Positions 31,010 to 39,920 of a stretch of DNA of 51,599 bases are shown in pieces. The DNA is from Verrucomicrobiota bacterium (GTDB lineage Bacteria > Verrucomicrobiota > Verrucomicrobiia > Verrucomicrobiales > DEV007): contig JAGWVU010000033.1 in assembly GCA_018970725.1 (NCBI GenBank), positions 1 to 51,599 of the forward strand. Direction: 5' to 3'. The first letter of the stretch is position 1; each line of letters begins with the position of its first letter. Below the pieces are notes generated by a model. The model saw only the letters and a list, made by a program, of their open reading frames with translations. It was not told the origin of the DNA and ran no database searches. Made by a program: the position numbers and the translations under genes.

Positions 31010-34000
31010 TCAGGGTTTCGCCTCACCGCCTTCCGCCTTCCCGGACCCCGCAACCAGCCGAATCTCGAGGGGCGCGGTGCGCGCGGTCACATTGACCACC
31101 AAGGTAAAAGGCGACGAAGCTGCCGGGCCATCCTTGAGCGGAACCGTGACCGATCCCGATGCTGGCAACGCAACCGGCTCGCTCCCGGCGAACAGGGTGA
31201 CTTGGGAAGCGTCGTTCAGCCGCAAACCCCGGCCCGTTCCCGTCGGAACCTCAAACCGCAAGACCCCCAGCCGATCCCTCCCGCGGCCGATTTGTTGGGG
31301 CAACTCGGTCACCGGAATCAAGCCGCTGACCTGGCTGTAGAATGGGAGCCATTGGTAATCTGAAACCGGCTCCGTGAAGATGGCCGGTCCGTAGTGCCCG
31401 ATCTCGTCCCGGACCCTCTGGTGCGGAAGGAGCACGCTGAACGAACGCAAGTGATCGCTCGGCTGGGTCTTGTAGGGCCCTTCCTTGCCCAGCTCGGAAA
31501 GAAAACGGACAAGGTCCACGAACTCATCCTCCCGCAAACTGGCCGTCAACCCGGCCGGCATCAGCGAAATCGGGCTGATCTGCCGAGACGCGATTTCCAC
31601 CTTGGGAACCCGGTGCAAAGCGCCCAGCGCGTCCCGCATGACCAGCACATCGCCCGTTTCGGAATCGACCCCCCCCGTGAAAGAAGCGCCGGACTTGGTA
31701 GTCACAAAGGTCGTGTGATACCCCTCTTTGATCTTCGCGGTCGGGTTGAGCAACGATTCGATGAGGTAGTCCACCGGTGCGCTGGCCCCGATGCTGATGA
31801 GATCTGGACCGATCTTTCCGCCCTGGGCTCCGATGGCGTGACAGACGGCGCACTGGAGTTCCGTGCGCCGGTAGATTGATTCCCCGTTGGCCGCATTTCC
31901 CTTGACCGCCACCCGCTCCACCAACGCCCCCATTTGCTCGGCGGTCAACGCCTGGGTCATCGGCTTCAACTGCCCCGCGGCTTGCAGAGCCTTGATCAGC
32001 CCCTGCGGTGCATTGCCCGACGTGCTCGCCCGCTGCACGCCGGTCACCGCGATCCCCTGGGGCAGGGATTTACCGGCCAGCGCCTTTTCCAGGGCCGCCG
32101 GTCCGCCCGGTTGCCGGAGGAAGGTTTCAAAGATCCCCATCGGATCAGTTCCATCCTCGCGCTGTTGCAACAAAGTCACAGCCACCGCCGCGGCTTCCGC
32201 GGGCGAAATTCTCATCAACTCGCCGACCGCGATCGACCGATGCTCCGCCGTGGAACCGGAGGCCGCGATCTCGCGGAGGATGGCCAAACTCCCGGCACCG
32301 CCCAACATCCGCAAAGCCTCGGCCGCGGCGCGCCAATCCCCGGCCGGGGTCAGCCCGCCTCTGAAGCGACTTTCCAGCGTTTGGCGGGCCATCGCGACTT
32401 TCCACAGCCCGCACAACTGCGCCGCGGGAGCGAAGACCCCCGGCACCGGGGAAGTCAGCATCGCGTTCAGGGCCTTCACGTCCGCCGGCGGAGTCAACTT
32501 GCGGATTCTAACCGCTTCCGAGAGCGCGCTGAGCACCGGGATGGCCAGTTTCTCCCGGTTCCCGAGAGCCAACAGACCGGCAACCTGCTCCGTCCCACCG
32601 GTCTGGGCGACCAACTGGACCGCCTCACCCACAAGCCCCTCCGGCAGCGTGCCCTCCGCGAGGCCCTTGAGAAACCGGTCCACACCGAGGCCACGCCCGA
32701 GGGCGCGGGCCGCAAAAAGGATCCGCTCCGGATTCCGGTCGAGGTTCATCTCCCCCTTCTCAAAAGCGGGCAGCCATTGTGCCTGACGATCACGAACGAG
32801 CGTCCACAAGGCAAAATCGATGTTCGCCTCCATCGGATGATCCAACACCTCCAGGGCCAGGCCGACCGAGCGCACCGAGGCGAGTTGGGCGAGTCCGCTG
32901 ACCGCCCAGAGCCGGACCAGCGGATCCGGATCGTGAACCCCGTTCCCCAGCAGCGCCTCGGCATCGGAAAACGCCCCGGGGCTCTGGTAAATCACACGAA
33001 GCCCCGCCGCCCGGGCCATTGGATCCGGGGAAGTGAGCAGCACCCGCACCGCATCGCCCGGCACGTGATTGAGCGCCTGGGCGGCCCAAATCCCTTCCAA
33101 CCGGGTCCGGTCGTCCTTGGCTCCGTCCGCCCACGCGATCACCTCCTTTCCCACCTTGGCCAACCCACGCCGGCGCAACTCCTGCCGGGCAAAGTCGCGG
33201 GCCCAGGGCTCGTGCCCTGAAAGCAGGGCGAACAACTCCGGCCCGGTGCAGGCCGCCAAATCAGGGCGCGCGGGAACGGGACGGTTCTCGAAGGAAATCC
33301 GCCAGATCCGGCCATGGACATGATCCCGGCGCGGATCACGGAAATCGACCTCCCCGTGCTGGATGATCGGGTTATACCAATCCGCAATGTAGACCGCTCC
33401 ATCCGGCCCAACGCTCAAATCGATCGGCCGGAAAGCCCGGTGCGTGGAACTGACCAGATCGGGCTGTTGGATCGACTTGTAGGTGCTGCCGTTCCGTTCC
33501 AGCCTGAAGATATTGACCCGGGAGCCCCGGAAATCCGCGGTGGCGAGGCACCCGCGCAAGGCATCCGGCAAATGCTTCCCGTCGAGCCGCACCAACCCGC
33601 AATGTTTCGGAGAACCGGGATTCAGCCCGCTGATGACGCGGGAGGCTCCGGGGGAGGACACGAACACGGCGCCCGGGAAGACGAAATTGATTCCTTCCCC
33701 ACCGGCCCCGTCCGTCGCGAAACTCTGCCCCCATTCGTCGAAAATCAGCCCCCAGGGGTTGACCAATCCCTTGGCATAGACCTCGAGCCTCCGGGTTTCC
33801 GGACGGAATTGCCAGACGCCGCCCCCCAACAGCCTGCGGACTCCCCACGGGGTTTCCACGTGGCTGTGGATGTAGATCGACTGGTTGAAGTAGAGCATCC
33901 CCTCCGGTCCGTGCCGCAAGGTGTGAATCAGGTGATGGGTGTCCTCCGTCCCGAATCCACTGAGCATCACATCGCGGCGGTCCGCCCGCAGATCCCCGTC

Positions 34001-34426
34001 CGCATCCGGCAGGAAGAGCAACTCCTCCGAGTTCGCCACATAGGCCCCGCCGTCGCCGGGGATCACCGCGGTCGGGATATGCAAGCCCTCGGCGTAGGTC
34101 GATACCTTGTCCGCCGCCCCGTCCCGGTCGAGATCCTCCAGAACCAAGACCCGGTCCTGCTCCTCCTGGAACGGTTCGATGTGCGGATACAACCCGCTGC
34201 TCACCAGCCATAAACGACCGCGGGAATCCCAATTCATCTGGACCGGCTTCGAGATCATCGGGTCCGAAGCGAAGAGGTTGATCCTGGCCCCGGCCGGCAA
34301 TTTGAAACCCGCGGCCTGAACCTTCGGATCGGGACTGGGAATGTCCCGCATCGCCTTCTGCGCCCGGACCAGTCCGGGAACGCCGACGAGACAGAGAAGC
34401 AGAGGAACGGAAAAAAAGGATTTCAT
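31010..34426 (-). CDS. PVC-type dehydrogenase/HEAT/haem-domain protein
   Basis: This 1138-residue exported protein has a signal (MKSFFSVPLLLCLVGVPGLV, then RA). It matches the composite architecture restricted largely to Planctomycetes and Verrucomicrobia. An N-terminal propeller (about 30-385) includes INLFASDPMISKPVQMNWD, LVNPWGLIFDEWGQ and PDGAVYIADWYNPIIQHGE. A HEAT-like helical middle (about 400-830) follows. A haem domain carries the covalent haem site CAVCHAIGAQGGKIGPDL near residue 857 and ends SLMPAGLTASLREDEFVDL. About 160 further residues follow the haem domain (from about 978), with no domain recognised. It is likely a periplasmic redox protein involved in sugar oxidation. Its ATG overlaps the upstream SGNH gene stop (ATGA). 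Confidence 0.88.
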   Translation of the reverse strand: MKSFFSVPLLLCLVGVPGLVRAQKAMRDIPSPDPKVQAAGFKLPAGARINLFASDPMISKPVQMNWDSRGRLWLVSSGLYPHIEPFQEEQDRVLVLEDLDRDGAADKVSTYAEGLHIPTAVIPGDGGAYVANSEELLFLPDADGDLRADRRDVMLSGFGTEDTHHLIHTLRHGPEGMLYFNQSIYIHSHVETPWGVRRLLGGGVWQFRPETRRLEVYAKGLVNPWGLIFDEWGQSFATDGAGGEGINFVFPGAVFVSSPGASRVISGLNPGSPKHCGLVRLDGKHLPDALRGCLATADFRGSRVNIFRLERNGSTYKSIQQPDLVSSTHRAFRPIDLSVGPDGAVYIADWYNPIIQHGEVDFRDPRRDHVHGRIWRISFENRPVPARPDLAACTGPELFALLSGHEPWARDFARQELRRRGLAKVGKEVIAWADGAKDDRTRLEGIWAAQALNHVPGDAVRVLLTSPDPMARAAGLRVIYQSPGAFSDAEALLGNGVHDPDPLVRLWAVSGLAQLASVRSVGLALEVLDHPMEANIDFALWTLVRDRQAQWLPAFEKGEMNLDRNPERILFAARALGRGLGVDRFLKGLAEGTLPEGLVGEAVQLVAQTGGTEQVAGLLALGNREKLAIPVLSALSEAVRIRKLTPPADVKALNAMLTSPVPGVFAPAAQLCGLWKVAMARQTLESRFRGGLTPAGDWRAAAEALRMLGGAGSLAILREIAASGSTAEHRSIAVGELMRISPAEAAAVAVTLLQQREDGTDPMGIFETFLRQPGGPAALEKALAGKSLPQGIAVTGVQRASTSGNAPQGLIKALQAAGQLKPMTQALTAEQMGALVERVAVKGNAANGESIYRRTELQCAVCHAIGAQGGKIGPDLISIGASAPVDYLIESLLNPTAKIKEGYHTTFVTTKSGASFTGGVDSETGDVLVMRDALGALHRVPKVEIASRQISPISLMPAGLTASLREDEFVDLVRFLSELGKEGPYKTQPSDHLRSFSVLLPHQRVRDEIGHYGPAIFTEPVSDYQWLPFYSQVSGLIPVTELPQQIGRGRDRLGVLRFEVPTGTGRGLRLNDASQVTLFAGSEPVALPASGSVTVPLKDGPAASSPFTLVVNVTARTAPLEIRLVAGSGKAEGGEAKP

Positions 34427-35361
34427 TGGGCGATTTGCTTGGGCTGGGCGACTTGGCGAAGGACTTCGATTTCCATCTCCTTCGCTTTCACAAGCGGTTC
34501 GAAGAGGGGCAACTCGGCGGCATTGTTCCCCTGTTCATGCTTGCGAAACAGGTGGAGGTAGGTCTCGTTGGCCGGACGCCACTGGTGAAAGTAGAGCCGG
34601 TTCTTCGCATTGATGGTCTCCCTGAGCCGGTCTCCGTGCATCGGCCGCGGCTCCACCGCCGCCAAGCCGAGGCCGCCCACGATTTTGGACGCCATCAGGG
34701 CATAGCCGTCCGGGGTGTAATGAATCCCGTTGTCCGTCAACGGACGGTCCCGCTTCTCACCGGCCCCGAGCGCGGCGAAGAGATCGAGAAACCGCGCCTT
34801 CCTCGCCGCCGCCAAATCGCGAATCACGTCCCGGTAAAGTGCCAGGTTCCGGTTGTGCGCGGTCAGATCCGGAAGAGGAGCTCCCGGATTTTCCGCCGGG
34901 GGCGGGCTGATGAGCACGATCTCCCGGGGCGAGGCGGCGGTGCCAATCCGGTCGAGCAAACGCTCATACCCCTGCCGGAATGCTGGAATCCCCTCCGGCC
35001 CGCCGAAAGCCGCCGACCCGCCGTAGCCGAGAAAAACCACTGAAGGCTGTAACTCGGAAAGCGCGGCGGTCAATCGTTCGAAACCCTCTTTGGCCCCGTT
35101 GAAATAGCCGCGCGCCTCGCACTCCACGGTATCCCCGCTCCAGCCCAGATTGCGGAACCGGAGATTGGCGATGCCGCCCGACATCAAGAGAGCGGTTTCA
35201 ATGTGACCATCGCGTTGCTCCCGCTCCACCCAGGTATCACCCAGGAAGAGGACCAGGTCATTCTCTTGAAAACGAAACGCCTCAGCTGCGGGCAGGAGGG
35301 CGGTGCCGAGACTCCAGCACGCCAGAAGGGAAAGAATTTTCAACATACAGGATCGACTCAT
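34423..35361 (-). CDS. SGNH-like protein with altered catalytic residues
   Basis: This 312-residue exported protein has the SGNH/GDSL hydrolase layout: VLFLGDTWVEREQ for block I, NLGWSGDTV for block II, VVFLGYGGSAAFGG for block III and TDNGIHYTPDGY for block V. The block I nucleophile position holds threonine (G41-D42-T43) where serine is usual. Block III lacks the usual Gly-x-Asn. The residue three before His214 is Asn211 instead of Asp. It may therefore use other chemistry or be non-catalytic. The signal peptide probably begins at Met6 (MLKILSLLACWSLG), but the ATG at 35361 overlaps the upstream stop (ATGA), favouring coupled translation from there. Confidence 0.75.
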   Translation of the reverse strand: MSRSCMLKILSLLACWSLGTALLPAAEAFRFQENDLVLFLGDTWVEREQRDGHIETALLMSGGIANLRFRNLGWSGDTVECEARGYFNGAKEGFERLTAALSELQPSVVFLGYGGSAAFGGPEGIPAFRQGYERLLDRIGTAASPREIVLISPPPAENPGAPLPDLTAHNRNLALYRDVIRDLAAARKARFLDLFAALGAGEKRDRPLTDNGIHYTPDGYALMASKIVGGLGLAAVEPRPMHGDRLRETINAKNRLYFHQWRPANETYLHLFRKHEQGNNAAELPLFEPLVKAKEMEIEVLRQVAQPKQIAQ

Positions 35362-36533
35362 CGGTTTACGGCGAATTGAAGGATTGGGATGCGGTGCCCT
35401 TGGCTGGCGGTGTTGGCGGTCTCGGAAACCCGGAGAACGAGCGTATGCGGTCCATCGCTCAATCCCTGATGCAGCATCACGGTGCGCGGGTAATTCAAAC
35501 CGGCACTGTGACGATGGAAGAGATCATGGTTCACGAAAGCCCCCTCATCAAGACTGCTCTCGATGATTCCCGCGTCCGGGCCCGCGAGGACAAAAACTCC
35601 ACACGCGGTCCCGGAAAACTGAAACGTCAGGGCGGCTCCGGGCTCGGAAGCCACGGTCAGGGGTTGATCCCGGAACGTCCCGCGAATGGCCCCGACCGGC
35701 AGCAACCCGGGCCCGCACGGACCCGATGACCATCCTCCCATCCACGAAGCCGAGTCCGGATTCACCAGGGTCCCATCGGCAAACGAATGCGGGTCGAGCG
35801 CGGGGGGCATCTCATGCTCCCCTCCCTTCCCCGGTTCCTCCCACGCCCGCGACAGCATCCCGATGAGGAGATCGGAAACAAAGCGATACCCCGCCGGATT
35901 GGGATGCGTGCCCCCGTAATCACGTTCCCAAGTCTTCCGGCCCGCAGCGATTTCCAAAGCCAGCGCCAGCCCCACGTTCACCGACGGAACCGCATAATGC
36001 TCCGCGACCGCCTCATGAGCCGCGACACTCACCGGAACTTCCCCCTTTTGAAACACCGCCAGCATCTCCGGATTCACGAAGTCGATCATTACGATATCTG
36101 TGTTCGGACTGGAGCGGCGGACATGCCGGACAATCCCCTCCATCCCCCGGATCGCCTGCTGCCGGTCATAGGCGGCGTCCTGATCGTCATTCACCGCGAA
36201 CTCGATGAAAAGAAGATCGACCGGTCCGTCGGCAAGAACGTCCCGCTCCAAACGGAACGCTCCGGTGTGGGAACAAGTCGACGAAATGCCCGCGTTCACG
36301 ACCGAAAAATCCGTCGTGGGGAACTGTTCGCGCAACCAAGCCGGGATCATCGCGCAATGCCCGCCCTTGTTCTCCGTGATCGAACCTCCAAGAAACACCA
36401 CCCTGCCCTTCCCGGTGGTCTCGAAAGCGTTCCGGGAATTCGTCAGATGGCCGCGGGGGACCACGGGCTTCAGGTCGGACGCCGACAAGGACGTGACCAG
36501 CAAAAGAAGCGCGAAGGGAAAGGGCGAGCTCAC
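35358..36533 (-). CDS. Secreted SGNH/GDSL-type hydrolase with C-terminal beta domain
   Basis: This protein has the SGNH block I as VVFLGGSITENKGGH with a normal serine nucleophile, a block III-like FAVNDDQDA and a block V GGTHPNPAGY containing the catalytic histidine. The catalytic domain covers roughly the first 245 residues. About 140 residues of a strand-rich jelly-roll-like region follow (LTFQFSGTACGVFVLAGPD to PHTLVLRVSETAN). It is probably a secreted carbohydrate esterase. I placed the start at the GTG at 36533, which directly precedes the hydrophobic signal SSPFPFALLLLVTSLSASD (391 residues). The frame stays open to an ATG at 36656, which would add 41 basic residues, so the start is uncertain. 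It is the first gene of the ATGA-coupled three-gene unit. Confidence 0.78.
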   Translation of the reverse strand: MSSPFPFALLLLVTSLSASDLKPVVPRGHLTNSRNAFETTGKGRVVFLGGSITENKGGHCAMIPAWLREQFPTTDFSVVNAGISSTCSHTGAFRLERDVLADGPVDLLFIEFAVNDDQDAAYDRQQAIRGMEGIVRHVRRSSPNTDIVMIDFVNPEMLAVFQKGEVPVSVAAHEAVAEHYAVPSVNVGLALALEIAAGRKTWERDYGGTHPNPAGYRFVSDLLIGMLSRAWEEPGKGGEHEMPPALDPHSFADGTLVNPDSASWMGGWSSGPCGPGLLPVGAIRGTFRDQPLTVASEPGAALTFQFSGTACGVFVLAGPDAGIIESSLDEGAFVNHDLFHRHSAGLNYPRTVMLHQGLSDGPHTLVLRVSETANTASQGHRIPILQFAVNR

Positions 36534-36802
36534 CCGCGAATCACGTTGCCGGGAGCTTCTTCTTTCAATCTTTCCCGGGCCAAGGCTGTCCCGCCGGGAA
36601 AATTTCGCGACTCCCAGAGAAACAACCACCCGCCGTAGTCTTGATATAACCACCATAACTCAAAGCCAATTTTCACCTCGAAAGCATTTTGTTTATCGTT
36701 TTATAAATAAATCTTCGAAATGAAGGCTTTTTTTCCCTTACTTGACGTTTTAGTAAAGTTAAGTTGGCACTTTATTATGGTAGTGTTAAGAATGAACCGG
36801 GG
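36534..36802. other. AT-rich divergent promoter region
   Basis: Between the SGNH hydrolase gene and the secretin gene, the stretch from about 36650 to 36800 is strikingly AT-rich compared with its GC-rich surroundings. It includes TTTTATAAATAAATCTTCG and TTGACGTTTTAGTAAAG. It probably carries promoters for both directions. A minus-strand TATATC (36643-36648) could be a -10 for the hydrolase unit; if so, the later GTG start is favoured. The composition is seen; the promoter roles are inferred. Confidence 0.5.
36750..36778 (+). promoter_or_regulatory. Candidate promoter for the secretin gene
   Basis: A good -10 candidate TATTAT lies at 36773-36778, 25 bases before the chosen ATG, with a weak TTAGTA at the -35 position (17-bp spacing). 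A TTGACG at 36742-36747 is too far away for standard spacing. Confidence is low. Confidence 0.28.
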
Positions 36803-38734
36803 ATGAATACTACCGCACTGCCACACATGCTATGGGCCCTCCTGATTTTGACCTTGTCAGGAGTTCACGGTCAGGTCGCCGACTACGCAATGCTCCCGAA
36901 CTCACCGGCCTACGAAGCGGCGGCGGACCGGCTCCGGCAGGCCCCTTCGGGTGAGTACAAGTTCTCCGAAGCGCGTCTCGGTGATGTCCTGCAACTTCTG
37001 GCGGACGAGGCAGGTCTTTCCTTTTTCTCTCTGCCGAGCGACTCCGAGGTCGCCCAGCGGATGGTGACCTTCACAATCCACTCCAGCCCGTTCCTTGCCT
37101 TGGAGACCCTCGCCAAGGCGAACGGTATCGCGCTGATTCTCGAGAATAGCATCTGGTATCTGCGTCCGGAGAACGACACCAACCTGATCGGGCGGGTCTA
37201 CCAGATCCAATACAATTCTAGGGAGGAGATCAAAACCAACTCAACCGGTGGGAACACTGGTACGGTAGCTTCGAACTCGACGGGAACGTCGACGACGTCC
37301 TCCTCGAGCATTGATCTCCAGGGGGCCACGGCCTCGTTCGAGGTGGAACCGAGCCGCCTTCTTGAGGACGTCAAGGAGCTCCTCGGGATCAAGGCTTCCG
37401 TAACCCCGATCCTTGCCGGATCCACCAGCGTGGATGCCTTGGCGGGCGGGTCGACCTCGGCGAGCAACATGCTCCTGCCCCAATCCATCACCAACCCGCT
37501 CGCTCCCGGACTGAAACAGGAGGTGGACGACGCGCGGGAATCCGCCAAGGTCATCTGGAATTCGGACTCGAACAGCCTCTACGTGGTCGCCACCCGGCAG
37601 CAGCACTCTTGGATCGAGGGATATCTGGCGTCGTCTGACAAGGCTCAGGATCAGATTGCCATTGAGGTGAAGTTCATTGAGATGAACCGCGATCCGCAGA
37701 TCGAGTTCGGGCTCGATTGGTCCGGCACCCTCAGTAACGGCTATGACGTGAACACCCGGGTGGATCCGGTCACCTTCGATCCGTCAAATCCCTCGGGATT
37801 CCAGCTACCGAGCACGGCCATCGTTTCCTTCGAGAGCCTCAACCTGAAGTTGCGGGCCCTGGCCCAAGATAAGAACACCAAGAGCCTCTCCTACCCCAGG
37901 ATGGTCACCACCAACAATCGTGAGGTCATCCTCCGCAGCGTCGTGAACCAGCCCGTTTTGGCCGGCACGGCAAGCACATCGGTCGGCGGGGGGGCCACCG
38001 CCACTCAGGCGATCAGCTATTTGCCTATCGGCACCGTGCTCAACATCCTCCCGAAGCGTTTGGGGGATGGCAAGATCCAGTTGAACATCGCTTTGACTGT
38101 TTCCCGGGTGATCGGCCAGGAGGTCATCACGGGGAACCCGTATCCGATCGCTTCCTCCCGGGTCTACAGGGCTCCAGTCGAGGTCGATGACGGCTACACC
38201 GTGGCGATCGGGGGCTTGGATGAAGCCAACTGGTCCCAAGGCGAGGAGGGGGTCCCCGTCTTGCGCAAGGTTCCCGTCATTGGCTACGCATTCAAGTCCC
38301 GTTCCGCCCGGCGCACCCGGCAGAGCCTCATGATCATGATCACGCCACGGGTCATCAACACGCAAAACGGCGGTCTCCCGGACCGGCCGGAATCGCTGGT
38401 CCGCCTCAAGCCCGGTGATCCTCCCCCTCCGGCCATTTTGCCCGATGGCACCTTGGTCCAGCAACTTGACGGGATGGATGAGACGCTAACGCGCCTCAGC
38501 CACGAAGTCGTCCGCCTTGAAGCGGCAGTCGACACCATGAGTGTCGAGCGGGAGGAGAAGGAGCAATTATTCGCCCTCTTCACCAGTGTCCGCTCCACCC
38601 GGGCGAAGCTCAAGGAATGGACCAAGAGCTACCCCGGGATGGCCGAACAGATCGGCCCCCGCGACCATGAGTTCGCCCTGCTTGAACAGCGTCTCGAACA
38701 GGTGCAGCGGAGGGCGAGATGGATGCTTTATTGA
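36803..38734 (+). CDS. Secretin-family outer-membrane protein (GspD/PilQ-like), orphan
   Basis: This 643-residue exported protein has a signal MNTTALPHMLWALLILTLSG. A short N-domain at about residues 37-115 (FSEARLGDVLQLLADEAGLS) resembles the N0/STN domain. A Ser/Thr/Asn-rich linker spans about 139-170. A secretin core extends to about 520 with IAIEVKFIEMNRDPQIEFGL, SYPRMVTTNNREVILRSV and the classic closing motif VPVLRKVPVIGYAFKS then LMIMITPRVI. About 120 residues follow, including a probable coiled coil (555-640), unusual after the secretin core. No type II secretion or type IV pilus gene is adjacent. I chose the ATG at 36803 because it begins the signal peptide; the open frame extends upstream to a TTG. 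Confidence 0.87.
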   Translation: MNTTALPHMLWALLILTLSGVHGQVADYAMLPNSPAYEAAADRLRQAPSGEYKFSEARLGDVLQLLADEAGLSFFSLPSDSEVAQRMVTFTIHSSPFLALETLAKANGIALILENSIWYLRPENDTNLIGRVYQIQYNSREEIKTNSTGGNTGTVASNSTGTSTTSSSSIDLQGATASFEVEPSRLLEDVKELLGIKASVTPILAGSTSVDALAGGSTSASNMLLPQSITNPLAPGLKQEVDDARESAKVIWNSDSNSLYVVATRQQHSWIEGYLASSDKAQDQIAIEVKFIEMNRDPQIEFGLDWSGTLSNGYDVNTRVDPVTFDPSNPSGFQLPSTAIVSFESLNLKLRALAQDKNTKSLSYPRMVTTNNREVILRSVVNQPVLAGTASTSVGGGATATQAISYLPIGTVLNILPKRLGDGKIQLNIALTVSRVIGQEVITGNPYPIASSRVYRAPVEVDDGYTVAIGGLDEANWSQGEEGVPVLRKVPVIGYAFKSRSARRTRQSLMIMITPRVINTQNGGLPDRPESLVRLKPGDPPPPAILPDGTLVQQLDGMDETLTRLSHEVVRLEAAVDTMSVEREEKEQLFALFTSVRSTRAKLKEWTKSYPGMAEQIGPRDHEFALLEQRLEQVQRRARWMLY

Positions 38735-39861
38735 GCCGCCACCCCGAACTGGTAGACCGTGGTCTGGCGATAGGTTTCACCGGGGTTGAGCCGGGCCGAA
38801 GTATACCCGGGAATTTTCCCATGCAGATTGGGTGAGTCTGGGAACACCTGAGCCTCGAGGCAAAGTCCCGAACGATGGTTGTAAGGCTTCCCGCTTTTCC
38901 CTTTGACCGTTCCGTCCAAGTAGTTGCCGATGTAAAACTGCACCCCCTGTTCCGTGGTGAGCACTTTGAGCGTGCGACCCGACTTCGGCTCCAAAACCTC
39001 CGCCACCAGTTTCGGTTCGGTGCCACGGGAATCCGCGACGACAAAGGTATGGTCGTAACCCTTGCCCGCCGTCAGCTGTTCGTGAGATTGACCGAGGCGC
39101 TCACCGATCGCGGTCGGCTTGCGAAAGTCCAGCGGAGTGCCCTCCACCGGAGCCAGGGCAGTGGGAATGCCGCCCGCGTCGGTCGGGCAGTAGCGTTCGG
39201 CATCGATCCGGATCACATGATCCAAAATGGTTTCGCTCCCCTCGCCAGCCAGATTGAAGTAAGCATGGTTCGTCAGGTTCAGAACCGTCGGCTGGTCGGT
39301 GGTCGCCTCGTAACGCATTTCGATCCCGTTATCGGCTGTCAGGGTGTAAGTGACGGTCATCGCCAGATTCCCCGGGTAGCCCTCGGTTCCGTCCGGACTG
39401 GTGTGCCGGAGCACCAGGCTGGGACCGGAAGGCGTCGTTTTGGCCTCGGCCTTCCAGATTTGCTTGTCAAGCCCCTTTAGCCCGCCATGGAGGTGGTTGG
39501 TCTCATTGTTTTTGGCCAGCGTGTAGCTCTTCCCGTCCAACTGAAAGGAACCCCCGGCAATCCGGTTCGCGTAACGGCCGGTGATCGCCCCGAAATAAGG
39601 ATGCCCCGCCGCGTAATCTTCGGCTTTGGTGAAGCCCAGGGTGACATCGGCCATCTTCCCCGCGCGGTCGGGCACGATGATTTCCGTGATGATGCCCCCG
39701 TAATTGGTGATCGACACGCGCATCCCGTGATCATTGGTCAGTGTGTAGACCTGCACGGTTTGCCCATCGACTTGGCCAAAATCCTTGGAGGTGATGGTGG
39801 CTCCGGAGGCGGATGACAAAATCATGAGGAATGGAAGATAAATGGCGGATATTGGTTTCAT
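38728..39861 (-). CDS. galM: Exported aldose 1-epimerase (galactose mutarotase)
   Basis: This 377-residue mutarotase interconverts alpha and beta anomers of aldoses. A signal peptide (MKPISAIYLPFLMILSSASG) puts it in the periplasm, as for other secreted GalM proteins of polysaccharide degraders. Core motifs are ITGRYANRIAGGSF, NETNHLHGGLKGLDK and the catalytic-histidine segment LNLTNHAYFNLAG. The catalytic glutamate segment SGLCLEAQVFPDSPN is also present. Usual length. Its stop overlaps the end of the convergent secretin gene by 7 bp. It lies 59 bp downstream of the SDR gene on the same strand and may share its transcript. Confidence 0.93.
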   Translation of the reverse strand: MKPISAIYLPFLMILSSASGATITSKDFGQVDGQTVQVYTLTNDHGMRVSITNYGGIITEIIVPDRAGKMADVTLGFTKAEDYAAGHPYFGAITGRYANRIAGGSFQLDGKSYTLAKNNETNHLHGGLKGLDKQIWKAEAKTTPSGPSLVLRHTSPDGTEGYPGNLAMTVTYTLTADNGIEMRYEATTDQPTVLNLTNHAYFNLAGEGSETILDHVIRIDAERYCPTDAGGIPTALAPVEGTPLDFRKPTAIGERLGQSHEQLTAGKGYDHTFVVADSRGTEPKLVAEVLEPKSGRTLKVLTTEQGVQFYIGNYLDGTVKGKSGKPYNHRSGLCLEAQVFPDSPNLHGKIPGYTSARLNPGETYRQTTVYQFGVAAQ

Positions 39862-39920
39862 GTGCGGCGACCCTACACATCCGGGCCACCGCTTCGCAAG
39901 ATTCTTTCAAGCCACGGCCT

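Noticed and set aside
36764-36780. TTGGCAC upstream of the secretin gene as a sigma-54 promoter
   Set aside because: The -24-like TGGCAC is present, but at the correct spacing the -12 element reads TATGG, not TTGCA or TTGCT, and no sigma-54 activator gene is nearby.
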